Assembly (NCBI GenBank): GCA_947504115.1
Contig: CANNGH010000002.1
Location: forward strand, 186,001 to 250,000
From: an uncultured Sedimentitalea sp.
Lineage (GTDB): Bacteria; Pseudomonadota; Alphaproteobacteria; Rhodobacterales; Rhodobacteraceae
Length of the DNA: 64,000 nt
Direction: 5' to 3'
The notes below the pieces were generated by a model that saw only the letters and a program-made list of their open reading frames with translations, was not told the origin of the DNA and made no database searches. The position numbers and the translations under genes are program-made. Of the stretch, positions 37,105-45,718 are shown piece after piece (the stretch's first letter is position 1; each line of letters opens with the position of its first letter).

Positions 37105-37566
37105 ATGCGCACAGCTTTGAAGAACGTCTGGACCGAAATGGTCCTGCCCCTGATCCGGCGCCCCAAGCGGGTGCAGGTTGCGGCGCTGTGCTGGCGACCC
37201 GACGGCACCGGCAAGGAGGTGCTGCTGATCACCAGCCGCGACACCGGGCGCTGGATCCTGCCCAAGGGCTGGCCCATCGACGGGCTGAACGGCGCCGAAG
37301 CCGCATTGCAGGAAGCCTGGGAAGAGGCCGGCGTCAGGGAGGCCGAGATCGGCAGCGAGGCAATCGGCCAGTACGAATACGTCAAGGACATGGATTCGGG
37401 CGGCGAGGTTCCGGTGCAGACGCATGTCTACCTCGCGCGGGTTCACGCGCTGGCCGATGACTTTCCCGAGGCGGCGGAGCGGCGGCGCGAATGGGTCACG
37501 CCGACCAGGGCCGCGGAAATGGTCGCCGAACCCGGCCTCCGGGCGATCCTGCGCGATCTGCAATAA
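37105..37566 (+). CDS. Nudix hydrolase, DIPP-like (GWPI-type box)
   Basis: 153 residues. Nudix enzymes cleave nucleoside diphosphate derivatives; relatives with the WILPKGWP segment act on diphosphoinositol polyphosphates or diadenosine polyphosphates. The box starts at GWPIDGLNGAEAALQEAWEE (residues 55-74) and ends AGV. The three metal-binding Glu of the REUxEE core are kept, but the early Glu is Leu and the Arg is Gln, which is common in this subgroup. It is divergent from gnd over a 140-base AT-rich gap holding the dyad GATATATATC (37055-37064). Confidence 0.82.
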   Translation: MRTALKNVWTEMVLPLIRRPKRVQVAALCWRPDGTGKEVLLITSRDTGRWILPKGWPIDGLNGAEAALQEAWEEAGVREAEIGSEAIGQYEYVKDMDSGGEVPVQTHVYLARVHALADDFPEAAERRREWVTPTRAAEMVAEPGLRAILRDLQ

Positions 37567-37612
37567 CGCAACGAACCGCAATTGCCGGTTCCGCATTCCG
37601 TTGCACTGACGG

Positions 37613-37667
37613 TTGCAACCGCTTAGACGCCCCCGCAGGGATCGCAACGTAGTCTTGATGCGGGGGC
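37613..37667. promoter_or_regulatory. Palindrome and long hairpin in the pit leader
   Basis: Between the Nudix gene and the phosphate transporter: GGTTGCAACC (37611-37620), a perfect 10-bp dyad, then GCCCCCGCA (37629-37637) facing TGCGGGGGC (37659-37667), a 9-bp stem with a 21-base loop ending 9 bases before the ATG. The hairpin could hide the start region in the mRNA. No Pho box is recognisable. Confidence 0.4.
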
Positions 37668-37676
37668 AGCAGGCCA

Positions 37677-39158
37677 ATGTCGAAAAAGCCACAGGGCAGC
37701 CAGTGGAAGACGCTTGACACCGATCTGAACCGGATCAGCAACGTCGAATATGCCGCCGCCCAGGTGTCGCGTCCGCTGGTCGCGCCGGGAATCGGGTTGG
37801 CCTTCATCGTCATCGCCGGTCTGCTTGCGGCGGTGTTCTTCGAACATACGCCGCTCAACCTGATCGTCGTCGCGGCGGCCGCTTTCGGGGCCTACATGGC
37901 ACTGAACATCGGCGCCAACGACGTGGCCAACAACATGGGGCCGGCGGTGGGCGCCAATGCCCTGTCGCTGGGCGGCGCCATCGTGATCGCCGCGCTGTTC
38001 GAAAGTGCGGGAGCATTGCTGGCCGGGGGCGATGTGGTTTCGACCATCTCGAAGGGGATCATCGCCCCCAGTGCGATGCGCAGCACCGATGTCTTCATCT
38101 GGGCGATGATGGCGGCGCTGATTTCCTCGGCGCTCTGGGTCAATCTGGCGACCTGGATCGGGGCGCCCGTCTCGACCACGCATTCCGTCGTCGGCGGCGT
38201 GATGGGCGCGGGCATCGCTGCCGCAGGCATCGCGGCGGTCAACTGGTCGATGATGGGGACCATCGCCGCCAGCTGGGTGATCTCGCCGGTTCTGGGCGGA
38301 GGGGTCGCCGCGGCCCTTCTGGCGCTGATCAAGTCGCGCATCATCTACCGCGACGACAAGATCGCCGCCGCGCGCGTCTGGGTTCCGGTCCTGGTGGGGC
38401 TGATGGCGGGCACGTTTTCGACCTATCTGCTGATCAAGGGGCTCAAGCGGATCATCGATGTCGGACCGGGTGCGGCTCTCGTAGCCGGTGTGGCAATCGG
38501 TGTGCTGGTCTGGCTGGCCACGATCCCGCTGATCCGGCGCCAGTCGCAGGGGTTGGAAAACCGCAACAAGTCGCTGAAAACCCTGTTCGGCCTGCCGCTG
38601 GTGGTCTCGGCGGCGCTGCTGAGTTTCGCGCACGGGGCCAATGACGTGGCCAACGCGGTGGGGCCGCTGGCGGCCATCGTTCACGCAGCGGAGTTCGGCA
38701 ATTTTACGGACCGGGTATCGATTCCGATGTGGGTCATGGTGATCGGCGCCTTCGGCATCTCGTTCGGGCTGTTCCTGTTCGGCCCGAAACTGATCCGGAT
38801 GGTCGGCAGCCAGATCACCAAGCTGAACCCGATGCGCGCCTTTTGCGTGGCGCTGTCGGCGGCGATCACGGTCATCGTGGCAAGCTGGCTGGGCCTGCCG
38901 GTCAGTTCCACCCATATCGCCGTGGGCGGCGTGTTCGGGGTCGGGTTCTTTCGCGAATGGCACATGGAGCGCCGGCTGCGCAACAACAGCGAGGGCGCGC
39001 CCAAGCCCAAGGCGATCTCGCGCGAGGAACGCGCGCGGCGCAAGCTGGTGCGCCGGTCGCATTTTCTGACGATCATCGCCGCATGGGTGATAACCGTGCC
39101 CGCGGCGGCGGTGATGTCGGGCGTGATTTTCCTGCTGCTGCACACCATACTGGGCTGA
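37677..39158 (+). CDS. pit: PiT-family inorganic phosphate transporter
   Basis: 493 residues with about 11-12 membrane helices. PiT carriers take up phosphate as a metal-phosphate complex with protons. The two inverted-repeat signature motifs are present: GANDVANNMGPAVGA (about 80) and GANDVANAVGPLAA (about 322). A basic cytosolic loop (residues 435-465, SREERARRKLVRR) precedes the last helices, as in the longer alphaproteobacterial members. It is a single-gene unit, with a hairpin in the leader. Confidence 0.9.
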   Translation: MSKKPQGSQWKTLDTDLNRISNVEYAAAQVSRPLVAPGIGLAFIVIAGLLAAVFFEHTPLNLIVVAAAAFGAYMALNIGANDVANNMGPAVGANALSLGGAIVIAALFESAGALLAGGDVVSTISKGIIAPSAMRSTDVFIWAMMAALISSALWVNLATWIGAPVSTTHSVVGGVMGAGIAAAGIAAVNWSMMGTIAASWVISPVLGGGVAAALLALIKSRIIYRDDKIAAARVWVPVLVGLMAGTFSTYLLIKGLKRIIDVGPGAALVAGVAIGVLVWLATIPLIRRQSQGLENRNKSLKTLFGLPLVVSAALLSFAHGANDVANAVGPLAAIVHAAEFGNFTDRVSIPMWVMVIGAFGISFGLFLFGPKLIRMVGSQITKLNPMRAFCVALSAAITVIVASWLGLPVSSTHIAVGGVFGVGFFREWHMERRLRNNSEGAPKPKAISREERARRKLVRRSHFLTIIAAWVITVPAAAVMSGVIFLLLHTILG

Positions 39159-39197
39159 TCCCGTCAGAGATGTCTTGCCAGGCACGACGATGCCGGG

Positions 39198-40124
39198 TCA
39201 GCTTTCCAGGCACCAGCGCATGATCGCCTTTTGCGCGTGCAGGCGGTTCTCGGCCTCGTCGAAGACCACCGATTGCGGGCCATCCATCACCTCGGACGTG
39301 ACTTCCTCGCCGCGATGGGCCGGCAGGCAATGCATGAACAGCGCGTCCGGTTTCGCCGCCGCCATCAGCCGTTCGTTGACCTGATAGGGGCGCAGCATGT
39401 TGTGGCGGCGTTCGCGGGCGGATTGGGCATCATGCATCGACACCCAGGTATCGGCCACCACCAGATCCGCGCCCTCGACCGCCTTGAACGGATCGCGTTC
39501 GATCTGCACCTTGCTGCCCTGATCGCGCGCGAAGGCGACGAATTCGCTTTCGGGATCAAGCTGCGCGGGCCCGGTGAATGTCAGATCGAAGCCGAATTGG
39601 CCCGCCGCATGCAGGAACGAGGCGCAGACATTGTTACCATCACCGGTCCAGACGACCTTCTTGCCCTTGATCGGGCCGCGATGTTCTTCGTAGGTCAGGA
39701 TATCGGCCATGATCTGACAGGGATGGGTGCGGTCGGTCAGTCCGTTGATCACCGGCACATCGGCATATTCCGCCATCTCGCAGAGCACCGATTCGTCGAA
39801 GGTGCGGATCATGATCATGTCGACATAACGCGACAGCACGCGCGCGGTATCGGCAATGGTTTCGCCATGGCCAAGCTGCATGTCGCTGCCCGACAGCACC
39901 ATGGTCTGCCCGCCCATCTGGCGCACGCCCACGTCGAAACTGACCCGTGTACGGGTCGAGGGTTTCTCGAAGATCAGCGCCACCATCCGCCCGGCAAGCG
40001 GCTGGTCGTCATCGGCAGCCCCCTTGGAACGCCCGGCGCGCGCCGCTTTCATCGCGCCGGCCTGTTCGATCATCGCCCGCAGCGCCGCCGTGTCGGTTTT
40101 GTGGATGTCGAGAAAATGGTTCAT
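39198..40124 (-). CDS. argF: Ornithine carbamoyltransferase
   Basis: 308 residues. Makes citrulline from ornithine and carbamoyl phosphate. Carbamoyl-phosphate loop [13 protein letters not shown] (about 53-65), [14 protein letters not shown], ornithine-binding DTWVSM and the [12 protein letters not shown] motif near the C-terminus. The frame is open far upstream, antisense-free but within argD in another frame; the ATG at 40124 fits the family start. It follows argD after 77 bases that contain a strong hairpin (40149-40174), so it may be expressed less than, or separately from, argD. Confidence 0.95.
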   Translation of the reverse strand: MNHFLDIHKTDTAALRAMIEQAGAMKAARAGRSKGAADDDQPLAGRMVALIFEKPSTRTRVSFDVGVRQMGGQTMVLSGSDMQLGHGETIADTARVLSRYVDMIMIRTFDESVLCEMAEYADVPVINGLTDRTHPCQIMADILTYEEHRGPIKGKKVVWTGDGNNVCASFLHAAGQFGFDLTFTGPAQLDPESEFVAFARDQGSKVQIERDPFKAVEGADLVVADTWVSMHDAQSARERRHNMLRPYQVNERLMAAAKPDALFMHCLPAHRGEEVTSEVMDGPQSVVFDEAENRLHAQKAIMRWCLES

Positions 40125-40146
40125 GGGCCCTTGCCTTTTGTTGGTT

Positions 40147-40200
40147 GCGGGAGCGGGGGCCAGTCCCCGCTCCCCCGGGATATTTGACCGCCAGAAGAAG
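40147..40200. repeat. Dispersed intergenic repeat, copy B, inside argD-argF
   Basis: On the minus strand it reads CTTCTTCTGG, CGGTC, AAATA, TCCCGGGGGA, then a hairpin with a perfect 10-bp stem (GGGAGCGGGG 40149-40158, CCCCGCTCCC 40165-40174). It starts two bases after the argD stop. The hairpin has no T run, so it is not a standard terminator but may slow or process the argDF transcript. Confidence 0.65.
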
Positions 40201-40201
40201 A

Positions 40202-41377
40202 TCAGGGCGCGGACAGGGAGGACGCGGCACGATCCAGACGGTCGATGGCGATCCGGATATCCTCGTCGGAAATGGTGAGCGGCGGCAGCAGGCGCAGCAC
40301 GTTGTCGCCTGCCGGAACGGTCAGGATTTCGGCGGCGTAGCCGGCGGCGACCAGATCCGTGTTGAGCCGCTTGCATTTCAGCCCCAGCATCAGGCCGGTG
40401 CCGCGCACCTCTTCGAAGGTATCTGGATGAGCGGCAACAAGGGATTCCAGCTTCTGGCGCAGAAGGCCGGCCTTGCGGTTGATTTCGGACAGGAATCGCG
40501 GGTCCGTCACGATGTCCATGACAGCGCAACCGACCGCGCAGCCCAGCGGGTTGCCACCATAGGTCGAGCCGTGGGTGCCTGCCACCATACCGCTGGCGGC
40601 GGTCGCGGTGGCCAGCACCGCGCCCAGCGGAAAGCCCCCGCCGATGCCCTTGGCGACCATCATGATATCTGGGTCTATTCCGGCCCATTCGTGGGCGAAC
40701 AGTTTGCCGGTGCGGCCCATGCCGCACTGCACCTCGTCCAGGATCAGCAGCAGCCCGTGTTCGTCGCAGACATCGCGCAGGCCCTTGAGGCATTGGTCGG
40801 GCAGCGGGCGGATGCCGCCCTCGCCCTGTACCGGTTCGATCAGGATCGCGCCGACCGTGTCGGTGATCGCGTGGCGCAGCGCCTCGTGATCGCCCCAGGG
40901 CAGATGGACGAAACCGGGCAGGAGCGGCCCGAAACCCGCCGTCATCTTTTCCGATCCGGCCGCGGCGATCCCGGCCGAGGAGCGGCCGTGGAATGCCCCC
41001 TCGAAGGTGAGGATGTCGGTGCGCTGGGGCTGGCCCTTGTCGTGCCAGTACTTGCGCGCCATCTTGACCGCGAGTTCGCAGGCCTCGGTGCCGGAATTGG
41101 TGAAGAACACCGTGTCGGCGAAGGTGTGTTCCACCAGCCGGTCGGCCAGCGCCTCTTGCTGGGGTATGCGATAGAGGTTGGAGACATGCCACAGGTCCTG
41201 CGCCTGATCGCTCAGCGCCTTGATCAGCGCCGGATGGGCATGGCCCAGTGCGTTGACCGCGATGCCGGCGCCGAGATCGAGAAACCGGCGGCCGTCGGCC
41301 TCGGTCAGCCAGGCGCCCTGCCCCTTGACGAAGCTGAGCGGCGCGCGGTTATAGGTCGGCAGAATGGACGGGATCAT
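40202..41377 (-). CDS. argD: Acetylornithine aminotransferase
   Basis: 391 residues. PLP enzyme that makes N-acetylornithine from the semialdehyde (and may serve in lysine synthesis). [21 protein letters not shown] begins near residue 95 (only part of the cofactor region), [11 protein letters not shown] holds the PLP aspartate, and [15 protein letters not shown] contains the Schiff-base lysine. The ATG at 41377 has AGAGGATG upstream. Followed by argF, forming an arginine pair. Confidence 0.93.
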   Translation of the reverse strand: MIPSILPTYNRAPLSFVKGQGAWLTEADGRRFLDLGAGIAVNALGHAHPALIKALSDQAQDLWHVSNLYRIPQQEALADRLVEHTFADTVFFTNSGTEACELAVKMARKYWHDKGQPQRTDILTFEGAFHGRSSAGIAAAGSEKMTAGFGPLLPGFVHLPWGDHEALRHAITDTVGAILIEPVQGEGGIRPLPDQCLKGLRDVCDEHGLLLILDEVQCGMGRTGKLFAHEWAGIDPDIMMVAKGIGGGFPLGAVLATATAASGMVAGTHGSTYGGNPLGCAVGCAVMDIVTDPRFLSEINRKAGLLRQKLESLVAAHPDTFEEVRGTGLMLGLKCKRLNTDLVAAGYAAEILTVPAGDNVLRLLPPLTISDEDIRIAIDRLDRAASSLSAP

Positions 41378-41464
41378 CGCAACATCCTCTTTCTTCGGGC
41401 GCAGGTCGGTTAAGTGCATCACAGGGGCGCCCGGGTCAACGTTCCACCTGGGCGGCGCGCGGCC

Positions 41465-42268
41465 TCATGCCTTGAGCCGGTAGCCGGATTTCAGCATCCA
41501 CCAGGCCAGCGTGGAGATCGCCACGGTCGCGACCGCGCAAACCACCAGCCCCAGTGCGGGCGAACTGTCGGACACGCCGATCATGCCGTAACGCACCCCG
41601 TCGATCAGGTAGAAGATCGGGTTCACATAGGTGATCTGGCGCAGCACCGGCGGCAGCGCATCGACCGAATAGAACGTGCCCGACAGAAAGGCGAGTGGCG
41701 TGACGATGAAATTGGTGATCGCCGCCATCTGGTCGAATTTCTCGGCATAGACCCCTGCGACGACACCCAGTCCACCCATGAAGGCCGAGCCGAGGATGAC
41801 GAAGACCAGCGCCAGAACGGGATGCTGCGGCGTGATGCCCAGCACCAGCCACACGCCCGCCGCGATCGCCGCCGCGACGATCATGCCGCGCACCATCCCG
41901 CCGATCAGATAGCCGATCACCAGCTCCGAACCCGACAGCGGCGGCATCAGCGTATCGACGATATTTCCCTGCACCTTGGCCACCAGGATCGAGGACGACG
42001 TGTTGGCGAAGGCGTTCTGGATCACCGTCATCATCAGGATGCCGGGTGCGATGAAGGTCAGGAACTCCACCCCCATGACATCGCCCCGCCGCGGTCCGAC
42101 GGCGATGTTGAAGATCAGCAGGAAAAGCGCCGCCGTGGCCAGAGGTGCCAGCAGCGTCTGGGTCCAGACCACCAGGAAGCGGCGCACCTCGCGCTCTGCC
42201 AGGGTATAGAGACCCATCCAGTTGATCCGGCCGAACCGGCGGATGCCGGGTTGCACGATCTCGTTCAT
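41465..42268 (-). CDS. ABC-2 type transporter permease (no adjacent ATPase)
   Basis: 267 residues with six membrane helices, of the polysaccharide/drug ABC-2 exporter type (LLAPLATAALFLLIFNIAVG, AFANTSSSILVAKVQGNIVD, LTPLAFLSG-like VTPLAFLSGTFYSVDALPP, NPIFYLIDGVRYG). The VNPIFYLIDGxR segment is characteristic. The partner ATPase is not in the window. AGGAG precedes the ATG. It lies 87 bases upstream of argD on the same strand, divergent from gcrA. Substrate unknown. Confidence 0.83.
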   Translation of the reverse strand: MNEIVQPGIRRFGRINWMGLYTLAEREVRRFLVVWTQTLLAPLATAALFLLIFNIAVGPRRGDVMGVEFLTFIAPGILMMTVIQNAFANTSSSILVAKVQGNIVDTLMPPLSGSELVIGYLIGGMVRGMIVAAAIAAGVWLVLGITPQHPVLALVFVILGSAFMGGLGVVAGVYAEKFDQMAAITNFIVTPLAFLSGTFYSVDALPPVLRQITYVNPIFYLIDGVRYGMIGVSDSSPALGLVVCAVATVAISTLAWWMLKSGYRLKA

Positions 42269-42423
42269 ACTGCCTGCTCCTGTCGCCTGCCGCGCGGCCC
42301 AAGCAGCGCGTATTGTCGGTATCATGCCTTGTAACTCGTCACGCAGCGATTAAAATAGGGTGATCAACGAAATTTCGGAAGCGGCCGCAGGGGCGACCGT
42401 TTTTCCAGTTGGAAAGGCAATGC

Positions 42424-43023
42424 ATGTCGTGGACTGACGAGCGCGTGGATGTGCTCAGGAAAATGTGGGGCGAAGGCCAGTCGGCAAGCCAGATCGCCAA
42501 GGAACTGGGCGGCGTGACGCGCAACGCGGTGATCGGCAAGGTGCACCGGCTTGGGCTGTCCAACCGCACCGCCACCGCGGCGGCGGCGGCGCCCAAGGCC
42601 GAGGCCAAGGCGAAACCGGCGGCGCCGTCCGGCCCCGCCGCCAAACCCGAACCGAAACCCGAAGCCAGCCCCAAGCCCGCGGCGCAGACCGAACCGGCCC
42701 GCCCTGCCGAACCCGCCGAGCCGCGGGTCGTGCCTCATACCCGCAAGCAGATCATTCCCGCAGGCCAGCCCCTGCCGCCGCAGCCCTCGGCCAACGAGAT
42801 CAGCCCGGAGGCATTGGCCAAGGTCAACGAGATCGAGAAGAAAGCCAAGCGGATCAGCCTGATGCAACTGACCGAACGGACCTGCAAATGGCCCGTCGGC
42901 GACCCCGCGACCGAGGATTTCTGGTTCTGCGGCCTGCCTGTGCAAGCCGGCAAACCCTATTGCGAGGCGCATGTGGGCGTGGCGTTCCAGCCGATGAGCG
43001 CGCGGCGCGACCGCCGCCGCTGA
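42424..43023 (+). CDS. gcrA: Cell cycle regulator GcrA
   Basis: 199 residues. GcrA is an alphaproteobacterial sigma-70 cofactor that acts at promoters with CcrM-methylated GANTC sites. The N-terminal DNA-binding domain is intact (TDERVDVLRKMWGEGQSASQ, IAKELGGVTRNAVIGKVHR). A long Ala/Pro/Lys linker (about 50-125) follows, then the C-terminal sigma-binding part with TCKWPVGDP, WFCGLPVQAGKPYCEAH. GGAAAGG precedes the ATG. I see no GANTC in the 155-base region upstream. Confidence 0.95.
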   Translation: MSWTDERVDVLRKMWGEGQSASQIAKELGGVTRNAVIGKVHRLGLSNRTATAAAAAPKAEAKAKPAAPSGPAAKPEPKPEASPKPAAQTEPARPAEPAEPRVVPHTRKQIIPAGQPLPPQPSANEISPEALAKVNEIEKKAKRISLMQLTERTCKWPVGDPATEDFWFCGLPVQAGKPYCEAHVGVAFQPMSARRDRRR

Positions 43024-43033
43024 CACTGATGGT

Positions 43034-43663
43034 TCAGACGCTGGCGCTGGGGCGTTTGCGGATATGTTCATACCAGGTCAGCGTGGCCCGGTTGTCTTCG
43101 GGTATGCGCAGCTTGCTGACGCGGGCGAATTCGATCATCGCGAAACAGCTGATATCGGCCAGCGTGAAACGGTCGGTGGCGATGAACGGGCTTTGCTGAA
43201 GGCGGGTTTCCAGCATGTCGAAAAATTCGGCCACGCGCGCGCGACCGCGTTCGGCGAGATCGGAAAGCTGCTCGTAATTCTGCGGCCCCGGCAGGGAGCG
43301 CCCCTTCATCGCGGGATGTGAATTGCGAAAGACATCCGTGATCGGCTGCCCGCCCTGCTGTTCGATGACCGCATTCCAGTTCAGCACGGCGGCCTTTTCC
43401 TCCGCCCCCTGCCCCATCAGCGGCGGTTCCGGGTGCAGGTCTTCGAGATAGGCGGCGATGGCGACCGTCTCGGTCAGCGCCTGCCCGGCCTCGGTCACCA
43501 GAACCGGCAGCGTGCCGCGCGGATTGATCGCAAGGAAATCGGCGGCCAGCTGTTCGCCCTTGGCAATGCTGACCTCGCGGGTTTCGATCTCCAGCCCCTT
43601 TTCGGCGATGATCATGCGCGCACGGCGCGGGTTGGGGGCGGTGGCGCAGTCAAAGAACAGCAT
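43034..43663 (-). CDS. Glutathione S-transferase family protein
   Basis: 209 residues. Thioredoxin-like N-terminal domain 1-80 (FFDCATAPNPRRARMIIAEKG, NPRGTLPVLVTEAGQALTET with the cis-Pro and the TE glutathione-binding pair in place of SE). Helical C-terminal domain 90-205 with FTLADISCFAMIEF. The substrate is not predictable. The ATG at 43663 follows AAAGGGAAA. Its upstream frame runs into the C-terminal remnant of an acetate kinase, which is pseudogene rather than part of this protein. It is convergent with gcrA, separated by 10 bases. Confidence 0.86.
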   Translation of the reverse strand: MLFFDCATAPNPRRARMIIAEKGLEIETREVSIAKGEQLAADFLAINPRGTLPVLVTEAGQALTETVAIAAYLEDLHPEPPLMGQGAEEKAAVLNWNAVIEQQGGQPITDVFRNSHPAMKGRSLPGPQNYEQLSDLAERGRARVAEFFDMLETRLQQSPFIATDRFTLADISCFAMIEFARVSKLRIPEDNRATLTWYEHIRKRPSASV

Positions 43664-44156
43664 CGGCGTTTCCCTTTTTCGTCCCGTGTTTGCGGCGACG
43701 GCGCAGGCGATCACGCGTTCCTTGTCGGTGCGGATCACCGGAACCTCGGTCCGTTCCGGCGCCGATGCGCGTGGCATTGGCGTCGTTGGCCGCATCGTCC
43801 AGCGCCAGCCCGAGAAAGTCCAGCCCTTCCAGCGTATGCGCCCGGATCGGAGCGGCATTTTCGCCGATGCCACGCGAGACCACGTCGTCATCCAGCCCGC
43901 CCATCACCGCCGAATCCATCCCCCGATCCATTGGACAGAGCAGCACACCGGCGTCCAGTTGCCCCGCAGCGCATGTCGGTTCGACCGGGTCGTCAAAGCG
44001 CTTGCCGCCATGCACGATGCGATGACCGCCTCACCCTCCGGCACCAGGATTCGCACCCTGTCCCGCGCGCGGCAATCCGAGTTCGTTCCCGCTGCGCCAG
44101 AGCGAAAACCTGACCGACGAACTGCCGGCGTTCAACGTGACGATCTTGCTGATTTC
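43664..44156 (-). pseudogene. ackA: Degraded acetate kinase gene
   Basis: Pieces of acetate kinase remain in order on the minus strand: the N-terminal strand KIVTLNAGSSSVRFSLW (from 44147), then HRIVHGGKRFDDPVE, then GQLDAGVLL, then GIGENAAPIRAHTLEGLDFLG and LALDDAANDANATRIG, and in a different frame TEVPVIRTDKERVIACAVA. About 400 residues are reduced to about 165, with at least two internal deletions and frameshifts, and no start codon fits. Intact ackA normally follows pta; here it overlaps the pta end by 25 bases. Acetate kinase activity must come from another locus or be absent. Confidence 0.85.
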
Positions 44157-45532
44157 GCCGACCCCGCCGCATGCAATGCCGCCACCGCGCAGGAGGCCAG
44201 CCGCGCCTTTTCGTTGTCCGACCGGCTGCCCAGGATGATCGGGCATTTGCCGCCCATGACCACGCCCGCGGCCTCGGCATGGGCCAGATAGGTCAGCTGC
44301 TTGGTCAGCATGTTGCCGGTCTCCATGTTCGGCGCCATCAGGATTTCGGCGCGCCCCGCCACGATCGAGCGGATGCCCTTGGTCGCCGCCGCCGCCAGAT
44401 CGATGGCGTTGTCCATGGCCAGCGGCCCGTCCACCAGCCCGCCCCGGATCTGGCCGCGATCCGCCATCTTCGACAGGATCGCAGCATCCAGCGTCGAGCG
44501 GATCGCCGGGTTCACCATCTCCACCGCCGAAAGAACCGCGACCCGTGGTTCCGCGATCCCCAGCGAGATCGCCAGGTCGATGGCGTTCTGGATGATGTCG
44601 GCCTTGATGGCGAGATCCGGTTCGATATTGATCACCGCATCGGTGCCCAGCAGCAGATGGTCCAGCCCCGGCACGTCCATCACGAAGACGTGGCTGAGCC
44701 GCCGACCGATGCGCAGGCCGCCGTCGCGCTTGACGATCTGGCCCAGGAAGACGTCGGTGTGCAGGTGGCCCTTCATCACCGCCTCGGCCGCGCCTTCATG
44801 CACCATGGCGACGGCCTGCGCGGCGGCCTGACGATGATCGGGCTGGTTGATGATGCGGTAGGGCGCGAGGTCCAGCCCCTCCTCCATCGCCGCCGCGGCG
44901 ATCTTGACCGGATCGCCGATCAGGATCGGGTCGATCAGGGTATGACGCGCGGCCAGCAGCGCCCCGCCGAGAGAGTCCGGCGTCTCGGGGGCCACGACGG
45001 CGGTGCGGATCGGCGGCAACGGTTCGGCCAGGTCCAGCAGCCGGTCGAAATGCACGTGCCGGCGCAGGGTGATGCCGGGCATCGTGCTGGAATCATAGCT
45101 GACCGAACGGTCCGGCGCGATCACCTCGGCCTCGCCCTCGACGACCGGGGTGCCGTCGGCATGGTTGACCCATGTGTCGAAGGTCACCTGCCGGTCGGGG
45201 CCCTTGGACACCAGCCGCACCGTCGCGATCAGCTTGTCCCCCGCATGGGCGCGCCCGACGAAGCGCAAGGTCTGGCTGTGATAAAGCGTTCCCGGCCCCG
45301 GAAGCTGACACCCCAGCACCGCCGAGATCAGCGACGCCACCCACATCCCCGGCGCGACCGCCTCGGGGACGCCATCGCCGTCGCCGTCCTCGCTGGACAG
45401 GTGCATCGGGTTGAGATTGCCGGAACTGTAGGCGAAGACATAAAGATCGTCCGCCTTGCAGACATGGCTTTGCGATGCCTCCAGTCCGGGTCGCAGGTCG
45501 TCGAAGGGCGTGTTCTTCATCAGTCTCGACAT
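44132..45532 (-). CDS. pta: Bifunctional MaoC-like/phosphate acetyl- or butyryltransferase
   Basis: 466 residues. Residues 1-140 form a MaoC-type hotdog domain (FAYSSGNLNPMHLSSEDGD is the hydratase-like core). Residues 165-455 form a phosphate acyltransferase domain (VAPETPDSLGGALLAARHTL; AEAVMKGHLHTDVFLG; GLVDGPLAMDNAI; CPIILGSRSDNEKARLAS). It exchanges CoA and phosphate on acetyl or butyryl groups; the MaoC part may bind acyl-CoA. GGAGGT precedes the ATG at 45532. Downstream ackA is wrecked, so acetyl phosphate made here or by other enzymes (for example sulfoacetaldehyde acetyltransferase) would be turned to acetyl-CoA rather than acetate. That role is inferred. Confidence 0.9.
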   Translation of the reverse strand: MSRLMKNTPFDDLRPGLEASQSHVCKADDLYVFAYSSGNLNPMHLSSEDGDGDGVPEAVAPGMWVASLISAVLGCQLPGPGTLYHSQTLRFVGRAHAGDKLIATVRLVSKGPDRQVTFDTWVNHADGTPVVEGEAEVIAPDRSVSYDSSTMPGITLRRHVHFDRLLDLAEPLPPIRTAVVAPETPDSLGGALLAARHTLIDPILIGDPVKIAAAAMEEGLDLAPYRIINQPDHRQAAAQAVAMVHEGAAEAVMKGHLHTDVFLGQIVKRDGGLRIGRRLSHVFVMDVPGLDHLLLGTDAVINIEPDLAIKADIIQNAIDLAISLGIAEPRVAVLSAVEMVNPAIRSTLDAAILSKMADRGQIRGGLVDGPLAMDNAIDLAAAATKGIRSIVAGRAEILMAPNMETGNMLTKQLTYLAHAEAAGVVMGGKCPIILGSRSDNEKARLASCAVAALHAAGSAKSARSSR

Positions 45533-45580
45533 GATGACCTCCAAGGCGTTGCGGGATATGATCCTCTTAGCAGATGAGGC

Positions 45581-45637
45581 ACGCCGCCCCCACTGCGGAC
45601 AGACGTGACCATATGTCACGACATGCGGGGGCGTCGT
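45581..45637. promoter_or_regulatory. Nested inverted repeats between divergent pta and rpe
   Basis: Inner dyad CGTGAC-CATAT-GTCACG (45604-45620). Outer arms ACGCCGCCCCC (45581-45591) and GGGGGCGTCGT (45627-45637), complementary with one mismatch. The inner dyad resembles an operator half-site pair; the spacing is one base longer than a CRP site. It sits 48 bases before pta and about 100 before rpe. Confidence 0.4.
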
Positions 45638-45718
45638 GCACGGTTTTTGCGCCTGCCCCTACCGCTGGGCCGTCGGGCGGTTTATATGCAGCGCAAAGCC
45701 AGAGCTTCGAGGTATCCC

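Noticed and set aside
43664-43891. N-terminal extension of the glutathione S-transferase
   Set aside because: The residues match the C-terminus of acetate kinase (EVPVIRTDKERVIA) and are part of the pseudogene; the GST fold begins at 43663.
45604-45620. CRP/FNR site between pta and rpe
   Set aside because: The arms GTGA and TCAC are separated by seven bases in place of six, so it does not fit the CRP pattern.
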